A DNA stretch of 6,924 bases from an uncultured Mucispirillum sp. (GCA_947177675.1 CAMWVK010000082.1:1-6924); one strand, 5' to 3'. Positions 1 to 6,719 are shown, counted from the first letter of the stretch. Program-made: numbers and translations. The notes: generated by a model from the sequence alone, not told the origin.

Positions 1-1
1 A

Positions 2-88
2 ATTTGGAGTGGAAGAAGCCAAAGAAACAGTTTTATCTTTGCTGTGATTACAGCATTAATAACTGCAATTATTTTAAGATTAACTTAA
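2..88 (+). CDS. 3' end of an unidentified gene, probably a membrane protein (partial)
   Basis: The window opens inside a reading frame that runs to a TAA at 86-88. Its visible 28 residues have a short basic stretch (GRSQR) followed by a hydrophobic run of about 17 residues (FIFAVITALITAIILRL), as expected for the last transmembrane helix of an inner-membrane protein. A competing frame starting at base 3 reads FGVEEAKETVLSLL and stops at 45-47. Joining that frame to the hydrophobic tail by a one-base shift would give something like the C-terminus of an MlaE-type ABC permease (GV..A....V then a helix), but this is speculation. The family cannot be named from so little sequence. The gene lies upstream on the same strand as mnmG but is separated from it by about 470 bases, so it is probably a different transcription unit. 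Confidence 0.3.
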   Translation: MWSGRSQRNSFIFAVITALITAIILRLT

Positions 89-556
89 ATAGAATATATA
101 AATGTGGTATTAAAAGCATATTTTTCAAAGAAAAATATTATAATACTATTGTCACATCTAAAAAGCTTTTTTTATTATCAAACAAAAACAATGACTTGAT
201 ATATTTTATACTTGTGCTGTCAATGAATACTGTTTATGATAGAAAATATAGATGATATAATATTTATATAGTAATATTTATTGTATCAATAAGTATTTTT
301 GAATAAATTTGCAAAGCAGCAGCATAAAACAATGAAAAGATGAAAAAGCAAAATAATAAAAAATTTATAGAAAATAGATAATATTTCAGAGTATTTTTTG
401 GGCTTTACTATATTTACTGCATAAATAATTACAAATATGATATATCAGATAATAAAATAGAAGAAAAATAAATATATAGCAGATATTAATAAAGAATGGT
501 ATAATACAAATCTGATAATAAAAAAGAAAATATAAAATCAGAGAAATAAGGTATAT
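89..556. other. AT-rich intergenic region with no recognisable gene
   Basis: This stretch of about 470 bases is almost entirely A and T. Open frames inside it give Lys/Asn/Tyr/Ile-rich translations with no ribosome binding site and no family resemblance, as expected by chance in such DNA. I see no tRNA, no riboswitch and no clear GC-rich hairpin followed by a T-run. The only site I can support is the extended -10 promoter near its right end. No DnaA-box cluster is visible, although mnmG lies near the replication origin in many bacteria. Confidence 0.6.
497..505 (+). promoter_or_regulatory. Extended -10 promoter for the mnmG operon
   Basis: The bases read TGGTATAAT, a perfect TATAAT (500-505) preceded by the TGn extension (497-499) of sigma-70-type extended -10 promoters. 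The -35 position 17-18 bases upstream (about 476-482) matches TTGACA poorly, which extended -10 promoters tolerate. A start site near 511-513 would leave a leader of about 45 bases before the mnmG ATG. AT-rich DNA throws up TATAAT by chance, so the TGn extension and the location are what support the call. Confidence 0.5.
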
Positions 557-2422
557 ATGAATTTTGAAAAAATATATGATGTAATAGTTGTAGGTGGAGG
601 TCATGCAGGTTGTGAAGCAGCACTTGCATCTAGCAGAATGGGTGCGAAAACTCTGCTGTTAACATCAACCATAGAGAGTATTGCACAAATGAGCTGCAAC
701 CCTGCAATTGGCGGTCTTGCAAAAGGCAATCTTGTAAAAGATATAGATGCATTAGGGGGAGAGATAGCAAAAAATATTGATGATGCATGTATTCAGTTTC
801 AGATGCTTAACAGCAAAAAAGGGGCAGCAGCAAAAAGCTCAAGAGGTCAGGCTGATAAAAAAGTATATGTAAGAAGAATGATAGATACATTAATGAGCCA
901 AAGCAATCTGGAAGTAAAACAGGGTGAAGCATCAAAAATTTATATAAAAAATAATGAAATATATGGCATTGGAAATATATGGGGTGAAGATTTTAAATGT
1001 AAAAAAGCCATAATATGCACAGGAACATTTTTAAATGGCAAAGTGTTTATTGGAGAAACAAGTTTCCCAGCAGGCAGAACTTATGAAAAGCCGTCAATTG
1101 AACTTTCAAAATCATTAAAAGAAATAGGATTTAGTGCAGTAAGATTAAAAACAGGAACGCCTGCAAGGATAGATATACGAACAATAGACTTTTCTAAATT
1201 AGAAGTATATGAAATGGAAGGAGAAAAAATACCGTTTTCTTTTGAAAATAAAAATTTTAAACTTCCGCAAATCAAGTGCTATGCAACTTATACTAATGAA
1301 GAAACTCATAAAATAGTAAAAGAAAATATTCATAGAAGTATATATTATAATTCTGCAGATAAAGGAATAGGACCACGATACTGTCCAAGTATGGAAGATA
1401 AAATTGCAAAATTTCCAGAAAGAACAAGACATCAAATTATATTAGAAAGGGAAGGCAGTAACAGCATAGAAGTATATCCTAATGGATTTTCTACATCACT
1501 GCCAGTGGATGCACAGCTTGCAGCATACAGAACAATTAATGGTCTTGAAAATTGTAAGCTAATTCGCCCTGCTTATGCAATAGAGTATGAAGCATTTCAG
1601 CCTACAATATTATATCCAACTTATGAAACAAAAATAATAAAAGGTTTATATTTTGCAGGGCAGATTAATGGAACAAGTGGTTATGAAGAAGCTGCATGTC
1701 AAGGCCTTATGGCTGGAATTAATGCAGTTTTATCTCTTGACAGTAAAGAGCCATTTATACTAGGAAGAAATGAAAGTTATATTGGCGTATTAACTGATGA
1801 TTTAGTAACAAAAGGGGTAGATGAACCATATAGAATGTTTACTTCCCGTGGAGAATACAGACTGCATTTAAGGGAAGATAATGCAGAATACCGCCTTATA
1901 GAATACGGATATAAATTAGGACTTATATCAAAAGAAAGATATGAAAGATTTTTATCAGAAAAGGAACGAGTATATAGTGAAGTAGAAAGATTTAAAAAAG
2001 AAACTATAAGATTAAAAGAAAATAGAGAAAAGTTAGAAAAATATAATATATCACTGGATAAGGGCATATCCTGCTGTGAATTTTTAAAAAGACCTGAAAC
2101 AAATATTGATATGATATATGATATGGGTTTAACAGCATTAACAGGCAGAGCAGCAAAACAAGTAGAAACAATAATAAAATATTCAGGCTATATAAGCCTT
2201 CAGGAAGAAGATATAAAAAAATATAAATCATTAGAAAATAAAAAAATACCAGATAATTTTGATTACAGTAATATTGCAGGTTTAAGGCGGGAATACAGAG
2301 AAAAATTAAGTAAAATCAAACCAAAAACACTTGGACAGGCATTAAGGATACCAGGAATGAGTATGTCTGCTGTATCAATATTAGAAATTGCAATAAATAA
2401 AGAGAAGAGAAATAATGGATAA
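557..2422 (+). CDS. mnmG: tRNA uridine-5-carboxymethylaminomethyl(34) synthesis enzyme MnmG (GidA)
   Basis: MnmG is an FAD enzyme. With the GTPase MnmE it installs the carboxymethylaminomethyl (or aminomethyl) group on C5 of wobble uridine U34 in several tRNAs, using methylene-tetrahydrofolate, NADH and glycine or ammonium. The 621-residue product is full length for the family. The N-terminal Rossmann motif GGGHAGCEAA is at residues 13-22, and CNPAIGG with the conserved cysteine is at 47-53. The signature GPRYCPSMEDK has its cysteine at residue 276, matching the catalytic Cys277 of the E. coli enzyme. The second signature AGQINGTSGYEEAA begins at 367, and the C-terminal helical region that contacts MnmE contains RIPGMSMSAVSILE. 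The ATG is preceded by TAAGG (547-551) at a normal distance. The stop overlaps the rsmG start by 8 nt. mnmE, often a neighbour, is not in view. Confidence 0.98.
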   Translation: MNFEKIYDVIVVGGGHAGCEAALASSRMGAKTLLLTSTIESIAQMSCNPAIGGLAKGNLVKDIDALGGEIAKNIDDACIQFQMLNSKKGAAAKSSRGQADKKVYVRRMIDTLMSQSNLEVKQGEASKIYIKNNEIYGIGNIWGEDFKCKKAIICTGTFLNGKVFIGETSFPAGRTYEKPSIELSKSLKEIGFSAVRLKTGTPARIDIRTIDFSKLEVYEMEGEKIPFSFENKNFKLPQIKCYATYTNEETHKIVKENIHRSIYYNSADKGIGPRYCPSMEDKIAKFPERTRHQIILEREGSNSIEVYPNGFSTSLPVDAQLAAYRTINGLENCKLIRPAYAIEYEAFQPTILYPTYETKIIKGLYFAGQINGTSGYEEAACQGLMAGINAVLSLDSKEPFILGRNESYIGVLTDDLVTKGVDEPYRMFTSRGEYRLHLREDNAEYRLIEYGYKLGLISKERYERFLSEKERVYSEVERFKKETIRLKENREKLEKYNISLDKGISCCEFLKRPETNIDMIYDMGLTALTGRAAKQVETIIKYSGYISLQEEDIKKYKSLENKKIPDNFDYSNIAGLRREYREKLSKIKPKTLGQALRIPGMSMSAVSILEIAINKEKRNNG

Positions 2423-3002
2423 ATTAATAAAAACAACAGAAATAATAGAAAAAAAGCTTGAAAAGTTTTATGAATTACATTTAAATTGTCAAGTAAACTT
2501 AACTGCTATTAAGGAAAAAGAAGAATTTTACTTGAAACATTATTTTGATAGTATATACTATTTTCAACAATATGAAGCACCACAGGTCTGTTTAGCAGAT
2601 ATTGGCAGCGGCGGTGGTTTTCCGGGGATTGTGCTTGGCATTTTTTATCCTGAATTAAAAATTACTCTTATAGAGAGTATAGGCAAAAAATGCAGATTTT
2701 TAGAGGAATCAGCAAAAGTATTAGAACTTGAAAATATTGAAATATTAAATATGCGTGTAGAAAATATAAAAGATAGAAATTTTGATATTATAACAGCAAG
2801 GGGAGTATCCACTGTAAAAGAGCTTTTAAAAAACTCATTTCAAATATCAAAGCAAAATACTAAGTGGGTAATGTATAAAGGTGAAAGACTGGATAAAGAA
2901 TTAAAAGAAGCATTACCTGTAATAGAAAAGCGAGGTTTAAATGTTGAACAAATTAGGATTGAATCACCAATTACACGGACTTACTGTATTATTAGCCGTT
3001 AG
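2415..3002 (+). CDS. rsmG: 16S rRNA (guanine(527)-N7)-methyltransferase RsmG (GidB)
   Basis: RsmG transfers a methyl group from S-adenosylmethionine to N7 of G527 in the 530 loop of 16S rRNA. In other bacteria its loss gives low-level streptomycin resistance. The 195-residue product is close to the usual family length (about 205-240). Visible hallmarks are LTAIKEKEEFYLKHYFDS (29-46), the SAM-binding glycine loop DIGSGGGFPG (62-71), the acidic end of the next strand (LIES), the ARGVSTVKELL segment (about 129-139) and YKGER near 154. The ATG overlaps the end of mnmG by 8 nt, behind a purine-rich stretch (GAGAAGAGA) that can serve as ribosome binding site, which indicates translational coupling. 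The C-terminus RTYCIISR is typical for the family, so the protein is complete. Its last 62 nt are also the start of the next gene. Confidence 0.97.
   Translation: MDKLIKTTEIIEKKLEKFYELHLNCQVNLTAIKEKEEFYLKHYFDSIYYFQQYEAPQVCLADIGSGGGFPGIVLGIFYPELKITLIESIGKKCRFLEESAKVLELENIEILNMRVENIKDRNFDIITARGVSTVKELLKNSFQISKQNTKWVMYKGERLDKELKEALPVIEKRGLNVEQIRIESPITRTYCIISR
2932..2935 (+). promoter_or_regulatory. Ribosome binding site of the lipoprotein gene, inside rsmG
   Basis: GAGG lies five bases before the ATG at 2941, entirely within the rsmG coding sequence. It is the best evidence that translation of the lipoprotein starts here, 62 nt before the rsmG stop, rather than at a later codon. A later start would also remove part of the signal peptide. 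Confidence 0.65.
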
Positions 3003-4521
3003 TGCTGTAATAATACTGAATGGCTGTGCATTAAAAGGTCAGCAGAGTAAAACATTTTATCCTGAATATTATGCAGCAAGGCAGCTGCAGAATCAGGATA
3101 TTGTCAAGCTAAGAGAGCTAACTGTTAATCCTGATTTATTTGTTGCTGATTCTGCTACACTTCTTTTAGGTTCATATTATCTTTACTATGGTGATGCAAA
3201 CTATGGCAGGCTGCTTATAGATAAAAGTTACAATTCAAAAAACCTTGATGAAGAAATGAGTATTTTTGGTCAGCTATGGAAAATGGAATCCTTGCTTAGA
3301 GAGGGCGAAAAGGGTGCAGCCATTAATATGGCAAATAATGTTAGAGAAATGAGAAGAACACCAGTATATATGCGTGTAATGCAGATATACTGCAACCAGC
3401 TTGGGGTGCTTGTAACAAATGATGATGAGATAAATTCATGCCTTAATATTGCAATAAGTGGAAAAGAAAAATTTAAAGAAATAGCTGCTGATACAGTAGA
3501 AGAACAGTCTATTCCTATTACAACAGATAATATGACTTATGAAGAATATCTAAAAGCAATAGGAATTGGTGGGGCTGTGAAAAATATGGATACCGTTTCA
3601 TCAGAGGCAAAGATGATAGAAGAAATAAATATCAAGCCTGATGCAAAAATAAATTTAGCAGGCGGTGATATATTTGATGATGTGGCAGCAGGTATGATAT
3701 ATGGTATGGGTAAATATAATAATAATTATCAGCTTGAACCAGTATCAGATTTTGCAGCAGATGAAGAAAGCAAAACAGATATGCTTTTAAGATTAAATAA
3801 TTATGATTTATTTATAGGTGGTCATAAAATAAATCTTGGTGTAGACTGGCTCCAGTTAAGCGAGATTGCTGGTGAATTAAAAATAGTAAAAAACAAATCA
3901 AAAGCAGTAATTATTACATCAGACTTGCATGAAACACATGGCAGGATAATTGCTGATACATTTCAAAGCGTAGGTAAAGACGCATTTGTCGTAAAAACAT
4001 CTGGCAGGTATCAAGTTGAGTTGCAGAACATATTACATAGTTATAAAGATAAATCTTATGTAATAATAATTATGGCAGATGAAAAAGATATACTTGATAT
4101 TATACCTATTGCAAAATACTGGCAGGTAAACAGCACAATACAAGATGTGCTTGTAATTACAAGCTGTATTCCAGAATATGATATGACGAATGACCAGCGT
4201 TCATATTTTAAAGGAGTATATATATTAACTTCTGCACTTTTAGCAGGTAATGAACAATATACTAGAATATCAGATGACTATAAAGGCTTTTATGGTGTCC
4301 CAATGAGTGGTAAAAGTGCATTAGGGTATGATATTATTACATATATTAATAAAATAGTTAATAAAGAAGAAACAGGAAAATATATTACAAATATAGATGA
4401 AATAGTAAATGGATATGCAGTGAGAACTCCAGTTCTTTTATATGCAGATGGGATTAAACTGGTAGAAAAAGGTAAATTTAAGCCAAAAATGGAAGAAGGG
4501 ACTGAATCACTGCCAAAATAA
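2941..4521 (+). CDS. Outer-membrane lipoprotein with LpoA-like layout (helical repeats plus periplasmic-binding fold)
   Basis: The 526-residue product begins with a signal peptide (hydrophobic run about 13-27) ending in the lipobox LNGC with Cys29, so it should be a lipoprotein; the +2 residue is Ala, compatible with outer-membrane sorting. Residues about 35-230 are helical and read like degenerate TPR repeats (YYAARQLQNQDIVKL, DSATLLLGSYYLYYG). From about 240 the protein resembles a type I periplasmic-binding fold: GGDIFDDVAAGMIYG (241-), a lobe strand and helix at KAVIITSDLHETHG (321-), YVIIIMADEKDILDIIPIAKYW (373-) and SALGYDIITYI near 459-469. This order matches LpoA/LppC-type activators of class A penicillin-binding proteins, known from gammaproteobacteria. 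Family membership is inferred from layout, not from a sharp motif. Its neighbour mltD supports a peptidoglycan role. It could instead be a branched-chain amino-acid-binding-protein homologue of unknown purpose. Confidence 0.6.
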   Translation: MLNKLGLNHQLHGLTVLLAVSAVIILNGCALKGQQSKTFYPEYYAARQLQNQDIVKLRELTVNPDLFVADSATLLLGSYYLYYGDANYGRLLIDKSYNSKNLDEEMSIFGQLWKMESLLREGEKGAAINMANNVREMRRTPVYMRVMQIYCNQLGVLVTNDDEINSCLNIAISGKEKFKEIAADTVEEQSIPITTDNMTYEEYLKAIGIGGAVKNMDTVSSEAKMIEEINIKPDAKINLAGGDIFDDVAAGMIYGMGKYNNNYQLEPVSDFAADEESKTDMLLRLNNYDLFIGGHKINLGVDWLQLSEIAGELKIVKNKSKAVIITSDLHETHGRIIADTFQSVGKDAFVVKTSGRYQVELQNILHSYKDKSYVIIIMADEKDILDIIPIAKYWQVNSTIQDVLVITSCIPEYDMTNDQRSYFKGVYILTSALLAGNEQYTRISDDYKGFYGVPMSGKSALGYDIITYINKIVNKEETGKYITNIDEIVNGYAVRTPVLLYADGIKLVEKGKFKPKMEEGTESLPK

Positions 4522-4536
4522 AAGGGTTAATATTTA

Positions 4537-6123
4537 ATGAAGAATAGTAAATTAAGCATTATACTTGCAGGGGCATTTATAATAACAGGCTGTGCAGGAG
4601 CAGCAAATCAGCAGGTAAAAGATACAATCAGGGAAGCTGGTAAAATCGTAAAAGAAGATTCTAATTATTATGAGATATTTACAGCTATTGATGACAGCAC
4701 ACTTCCACTGCCTGATTTAAGTATATATTCATCATATTCATCTGATGATATAGAAGAAAATTCTCCATATTATGAAGAATTTAAAGAATTTAATGTGCCT
4801 ATGGCAATGACTGGCAGGGTAAATGCCTATATTAAATACTATACAGAGAGAGTGCCTTTAACTACACAAAGCTGGCTTAACCGCTCTAATAAATATATGT
4901 ATTTTGTAAAAGATATATTTTTACAGGAAGGGCTGCCAAGTGATTTAGTAGTTCTTGCTTTTACAGAAAGCGGTTATAATACTCATGCTGTAAGCCATGC
5001 AGGAGCAACAGGTATGTGGCAGTTTATGCAGGGCACTGGTAAAATGTATGGTATGGAGCAGAATTTCTGGATAGATGAAAGAAGAGATTTTGAAAAAGCA
5101 ACAAGAGCTGCTGCAAAATATTTAAAATCACTTTATGAAAGATTTGGTGACTGGTATCTTGCACTTGCTGCATATAATGCAGGTCCTGGCAGAATGGCAA
5201 GAGCCATACAGAAACATGATACAAATGATTTCTTTAAAATATCAAGCAGGAACACATTAAAGCTTGAAACAAGAGATTATGTGCCTAAATATTTAGCTCA
5301 GCTTATTATTTATAAAAACTACTTAAAATATGGCTTTACTCCACCTACAGATATGCCGCTTCTTTTTTCTTCCATAGAAGCACCAGCATCAACAAATATA
5401 TACTGGCTTGCAGACGAGCTTGGTGTAAGCTATGAATTAATGCGTGATTTAAACCCTGCATTAAAACTTCCTATTACACCGCCATCAGCATATAAAATAA
5501 GAGTGCCTTATCTAAGAGATAATGAAGCAAAGAAAATTCTTGCAAAAGCTGGTGCAGTTGAGAGAGCAAGATATAAAATATATGAAGGAAAGAGTGGGGA
5601 AAGTGTTGCAGAAATAGCACAAAAATTTGGTGTAACAAAAGAAGATATATCAAGAGTAAATGGAATAAAAAGAGAAAGTCTGTTAACTGCAAGAAAAGTA
5701 TTTATACCAGTAAAAGAATACAGCAGCATAAAAATAGACAGTATGTTTGCTCAAGTATTAGAAAAAATAGACCCAAAATACTATAAGGTTAGGAAAGGTG
5801 ATACTTTTATAGGCATAGCACATAACCATAATATGCGTATGAAAGACTTGCAGAAATTAAATCCTAATATTAAACCAAGCAGAATATACCCTGGTCAGTA
5901 TATTATTGTAACAAAAGATGGATATACTAATGTAAGCTATGCTGTAAAAAAATCAACGCGACAGGTTGCAAATGTAAAATACAGAGTAAAAAGTGGCGAT
6001 TCTTTATGGAGCATTGCTAAAAGGTTTAATACAACAGTTGCAAGCATAAAAAATATAAATAAACTTAAATCATCTAATATTTATGCAGGCAGAGTATTAA
6101 CTATTCAGAAAAATGTAAAATAA
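4537..6123 (+). CDS. mltD: Membrane-bound lytic murein transglycosylase MltD-type with three LysM domains
   Basis: This enzyme cleaves the MurNAc-GlcNAc bond of peptidoglycan non-hydrolytically, forming 1,6-anhydroMurNAc ends, from a lipid anchor in the periplasm. The 528-residue protein has a signal peptide with lipobox ITGC (Cys19). The SLT family-1 domain spans about 95-235: the catalytic glutamate is Glu144 in FTESGYN, followed by HAGATGMWQFM, and AYNAGPG lies at 212-218. A linker (WLADELGVSYELMRDLNP) typical of MltD proteins follows. Then come three LysM peptidoglycan-binding domains at about 346-393 (the most divergent), 415-458 (VRKGDTF) and 482-525 (VKSGDSLWSIAKRF). E. coli MltD has two. 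The start follows the previous stop by 15 nt; an AAAGGG (4520-4525) overlapping that stop is the likely ribosome binding site, with a rather long 11-base spacer. No catalytic residue is missing. Confidence 0.95.
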   Translation: MKNSKLSIILAGAFIITGCAGAANQQVKDTIREAGKIVKEDSNYYEIFTAIDDSTLPLPDLSIYSSYSSDDIEENSPYYEEFKEFNVPMAMTGRVNAYIKYYTERVPLTTQSWLNRSNKYMYFVKDIFLQEGLPSDLVVLAFTESGYNTHAVSHAGATGMWQFMQGTGKMYGMEQNFWIDERRDFEKATRAAAKYLKSLYERFGDWYLALAAYNAGPGRMARAIQKHDTNDFFKISSRNTLKLETRDYVPKYLAQLIIYKNYLKYGFTPPTDMPLLFSSIEAPASTNIYWLADELGVSYELMRDLNPALKLPITPPSAYKIRVPYLRDNEAKKILAKAGAVERARYKIYEGKSGESVAEIAQKFGVTKEDISRVNGIKRESLLTARKVFIPVKEYSSIKIDSMFAQVLEKIDPKYYKVRKGDTFIGIAHNHNMRMKDLQKLNPNIKPSRIYPGQYIIVTKDGYTNVSYAVKKSTRQVANVKYRVKSGDSLWSIAKRFNTTVASIKNINKLKSSNIYAGRVLTIQKNVK

Positions 6124-6184
6124 ACTATTACATTAGCAGAAAATAAATAATATAAAATAAAAATTAGGCTCTAGACTGAGACGA

Positions 6185-6213
6185 ACCCCATTTATTGGAT
6201 AAATAAATGAGGT
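6185..6213 (+). promoter_or_regulatory. Hairpin covering the ribosome binding site of a small ORF
   Basis: Bases 6185-6196 and 6202-6213 form a 12-bp stem with one C-A mismatch and a 5-base loop (GGATA). It is the first strong hairpin after mltD, but no T-run follows it on either strand, so it is not a classic intrinsic terminator. The right arm contains GAGG (6209-6212), which sits just ahead of an ATG at 6219, so the folded RNA would hide that ribosome binding site. It could also act as a 3'-end stabiliser or processing signal of the upstream mRNA. Confidence 0.5.
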
Positions 6214-6218
6214 GTACT

Positions 6219-6287
6219 ATGCAACGCAGAACCAAATATTTATATGAACTTGGACTTACCCGAAAATATTATACTAAGCCACATTAA
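6219..6287 (+). CDS. Possible 22-codon ORF, perhaps the 5' stub of an interrupted gene
   Basis: The ATG follows a good Shine-Dalgarno (TGAGGTG, 6208-6214) that lies partly inside the upstream hairpin. The product MQRRTKYLYELG... is basic, 22 residues long, and matches nothing I recognise. A probable IS3-family terminus begins at 6251, inside codon 11, so only the first ten codons may be native sequence and the rest insertion-sequence DNA. The alternatives are a leader peptide or chance. Whether it is translated is unknown. Confidence 0.25.
   Translation: MQRRTKYLYELGLTRKYYTKPH
6251..6270. repeat. Probable terminal inverted repeat of an IS3-family element (right end)
   Basis: The sequence TGGACTTACCCGAAAATATT begins with TG and resembles the IS150-type ends of the IS3 family, which start TG.ACT..ACCC.AAAA. 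It lies 23 bases beyond the stop of an IS3-type transposase tail that reads towards it on the minus strand, which is where the right end of such an element is expected. Its first nine bases recur as a perfect inverted copy at 6311-6319, inside the transposase tail. No matching left end is visible, so the assignment rests on position and resemblance only. Confidence 0.4.
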
Positions 6288-6393
6288 CAAATTTATTATC
6301 CTGCAAAAGAGTAAGTCCATTTGCTTTTATTCTATGATTATTGTAAAAATAAATGTATTTTTTAAGCATATTTTTAAAGTGTTCAAGTCTGTA
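6274..6393 (-). pseudogene. C-terminal remnant of an IS3-family transposase (OrfB)
   Basis: Reading the minus strand from 6393, the frame gives YRLEHFKNMLKKYIYFYNNH followed by RIKANGLTLLQ, then a short tail and TAG at 6274-6276. The block YI.FYNNHRIK...GLT..Q is the hallmark C-terminal end of IS3-family DDE transposases, which normally continues into a YR motif; here the last residues (DNKFVNVA) deviate. A TGA (6394-6396) lies directly upstream, and no DDE catalytic region precedes it, so this is only the last ~38 codons of a dead gene. It abuts an IS256-type remnant on the same strand. Confidence 0.65.
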
Positions 6394-6413
6394 TCAAATT
6401 TTGTGTAAAATTA

Positions 6414-6719
6414 TTAATTTCCATATTCCATCTCAAATCTATTTAAAGCAGGCTTCCATTTTCTGATAGGAGCAGTTCATTTTTTAGAAGTCTGGTCATT
6501 AGGAAATATTTTTTTATTATGAACAGCTTTTCTAATTACAATGTTTAAAGATTTAATAGCATCAGTAGTGTAAATAACTTTTCTTATTTCATCAGGACAA
6601 GCAAATAAAGTAGAAATATTTTCCCAGTTATTTTTCCACATTCTGCTGATAGCAGGATATTTGTTATCTCATTTATCAGCAAACCTGTCAAGCTCCATAT
6701 ATGAAGCGGCTTGCAATAA
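6414..6719 (-). pseudogene. Decayed IS256-family (Mutator-type) transposase, C-terminal third
   Basis: One minus-strand frame from 6719 to a TAA at 6414-6416 gives the IS256-family signature in order: YMELDRFADK, NKYPAISRMWKNNWENIS, PDEIRKVIYTTDAIKSLN, and APIRKWKPALNRFEMEYG. Two TGA stops interrupt it, at 6669-6671 and 6477-6479, each where the family normally has tryptophan (F...W..KYP and KKWT). The Glu of the usual TTNAIESLN motif, which I take to be the third catalytic acidic residue, is Lys here (codon 6552-6554). After PND (around 6495) about 14 expected codons are missing without loss of frame. The N-terminal two thirds are absent: similarity ends near 6719. The gene cannot make an active transposase. 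Confidence 0.85.

Noticed and set aside
160..171. AAAAAGCTTTTT palindrome as a terminator
   Set aside because: It has no loop and only two G/C bases; such A/T palindromes are expected by chance here.
4..255. 83-codon plus-strand open frame
   Set aside because: Its product is Lys/Asn/Tyr/Ile-rich with no family resemblance, there is no ribosome binding site, and it overlaps a more plausible membrane-protein tail in another frame.
386..604. 72-codon minus-strand open frame
   Set aside because: It lies in very AT-rich DNA and overlaps the start of mnmG; the hydrophobic Tyr/Ile/Phe composition is what reverse reading of A-rich DNA gives.
6185..6213. Hairpin as an intrinsic terminator of the operon
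   Set aside because: The stem is strong, but no U-rich tract follows on either strand, so Rho-independent termination is not supported.
6632..6640. TTTTCCACA resembling a DnaA box (TTATCCACA)
   Set aside because: It is a single one-mismatch copy inside the transposase remnant, with no cluster nearby; not evidence of a replication origin.
6477..6671. TGA read as tryptophan (alternative genetic code)
   Set aside because: Both TGA codons are in a clearly decayed pseudogene that also has a catalytic Glu-to-Lys change and a deletion. The four intact genes contain no in-frame TGA and use TGG for tryptophan.
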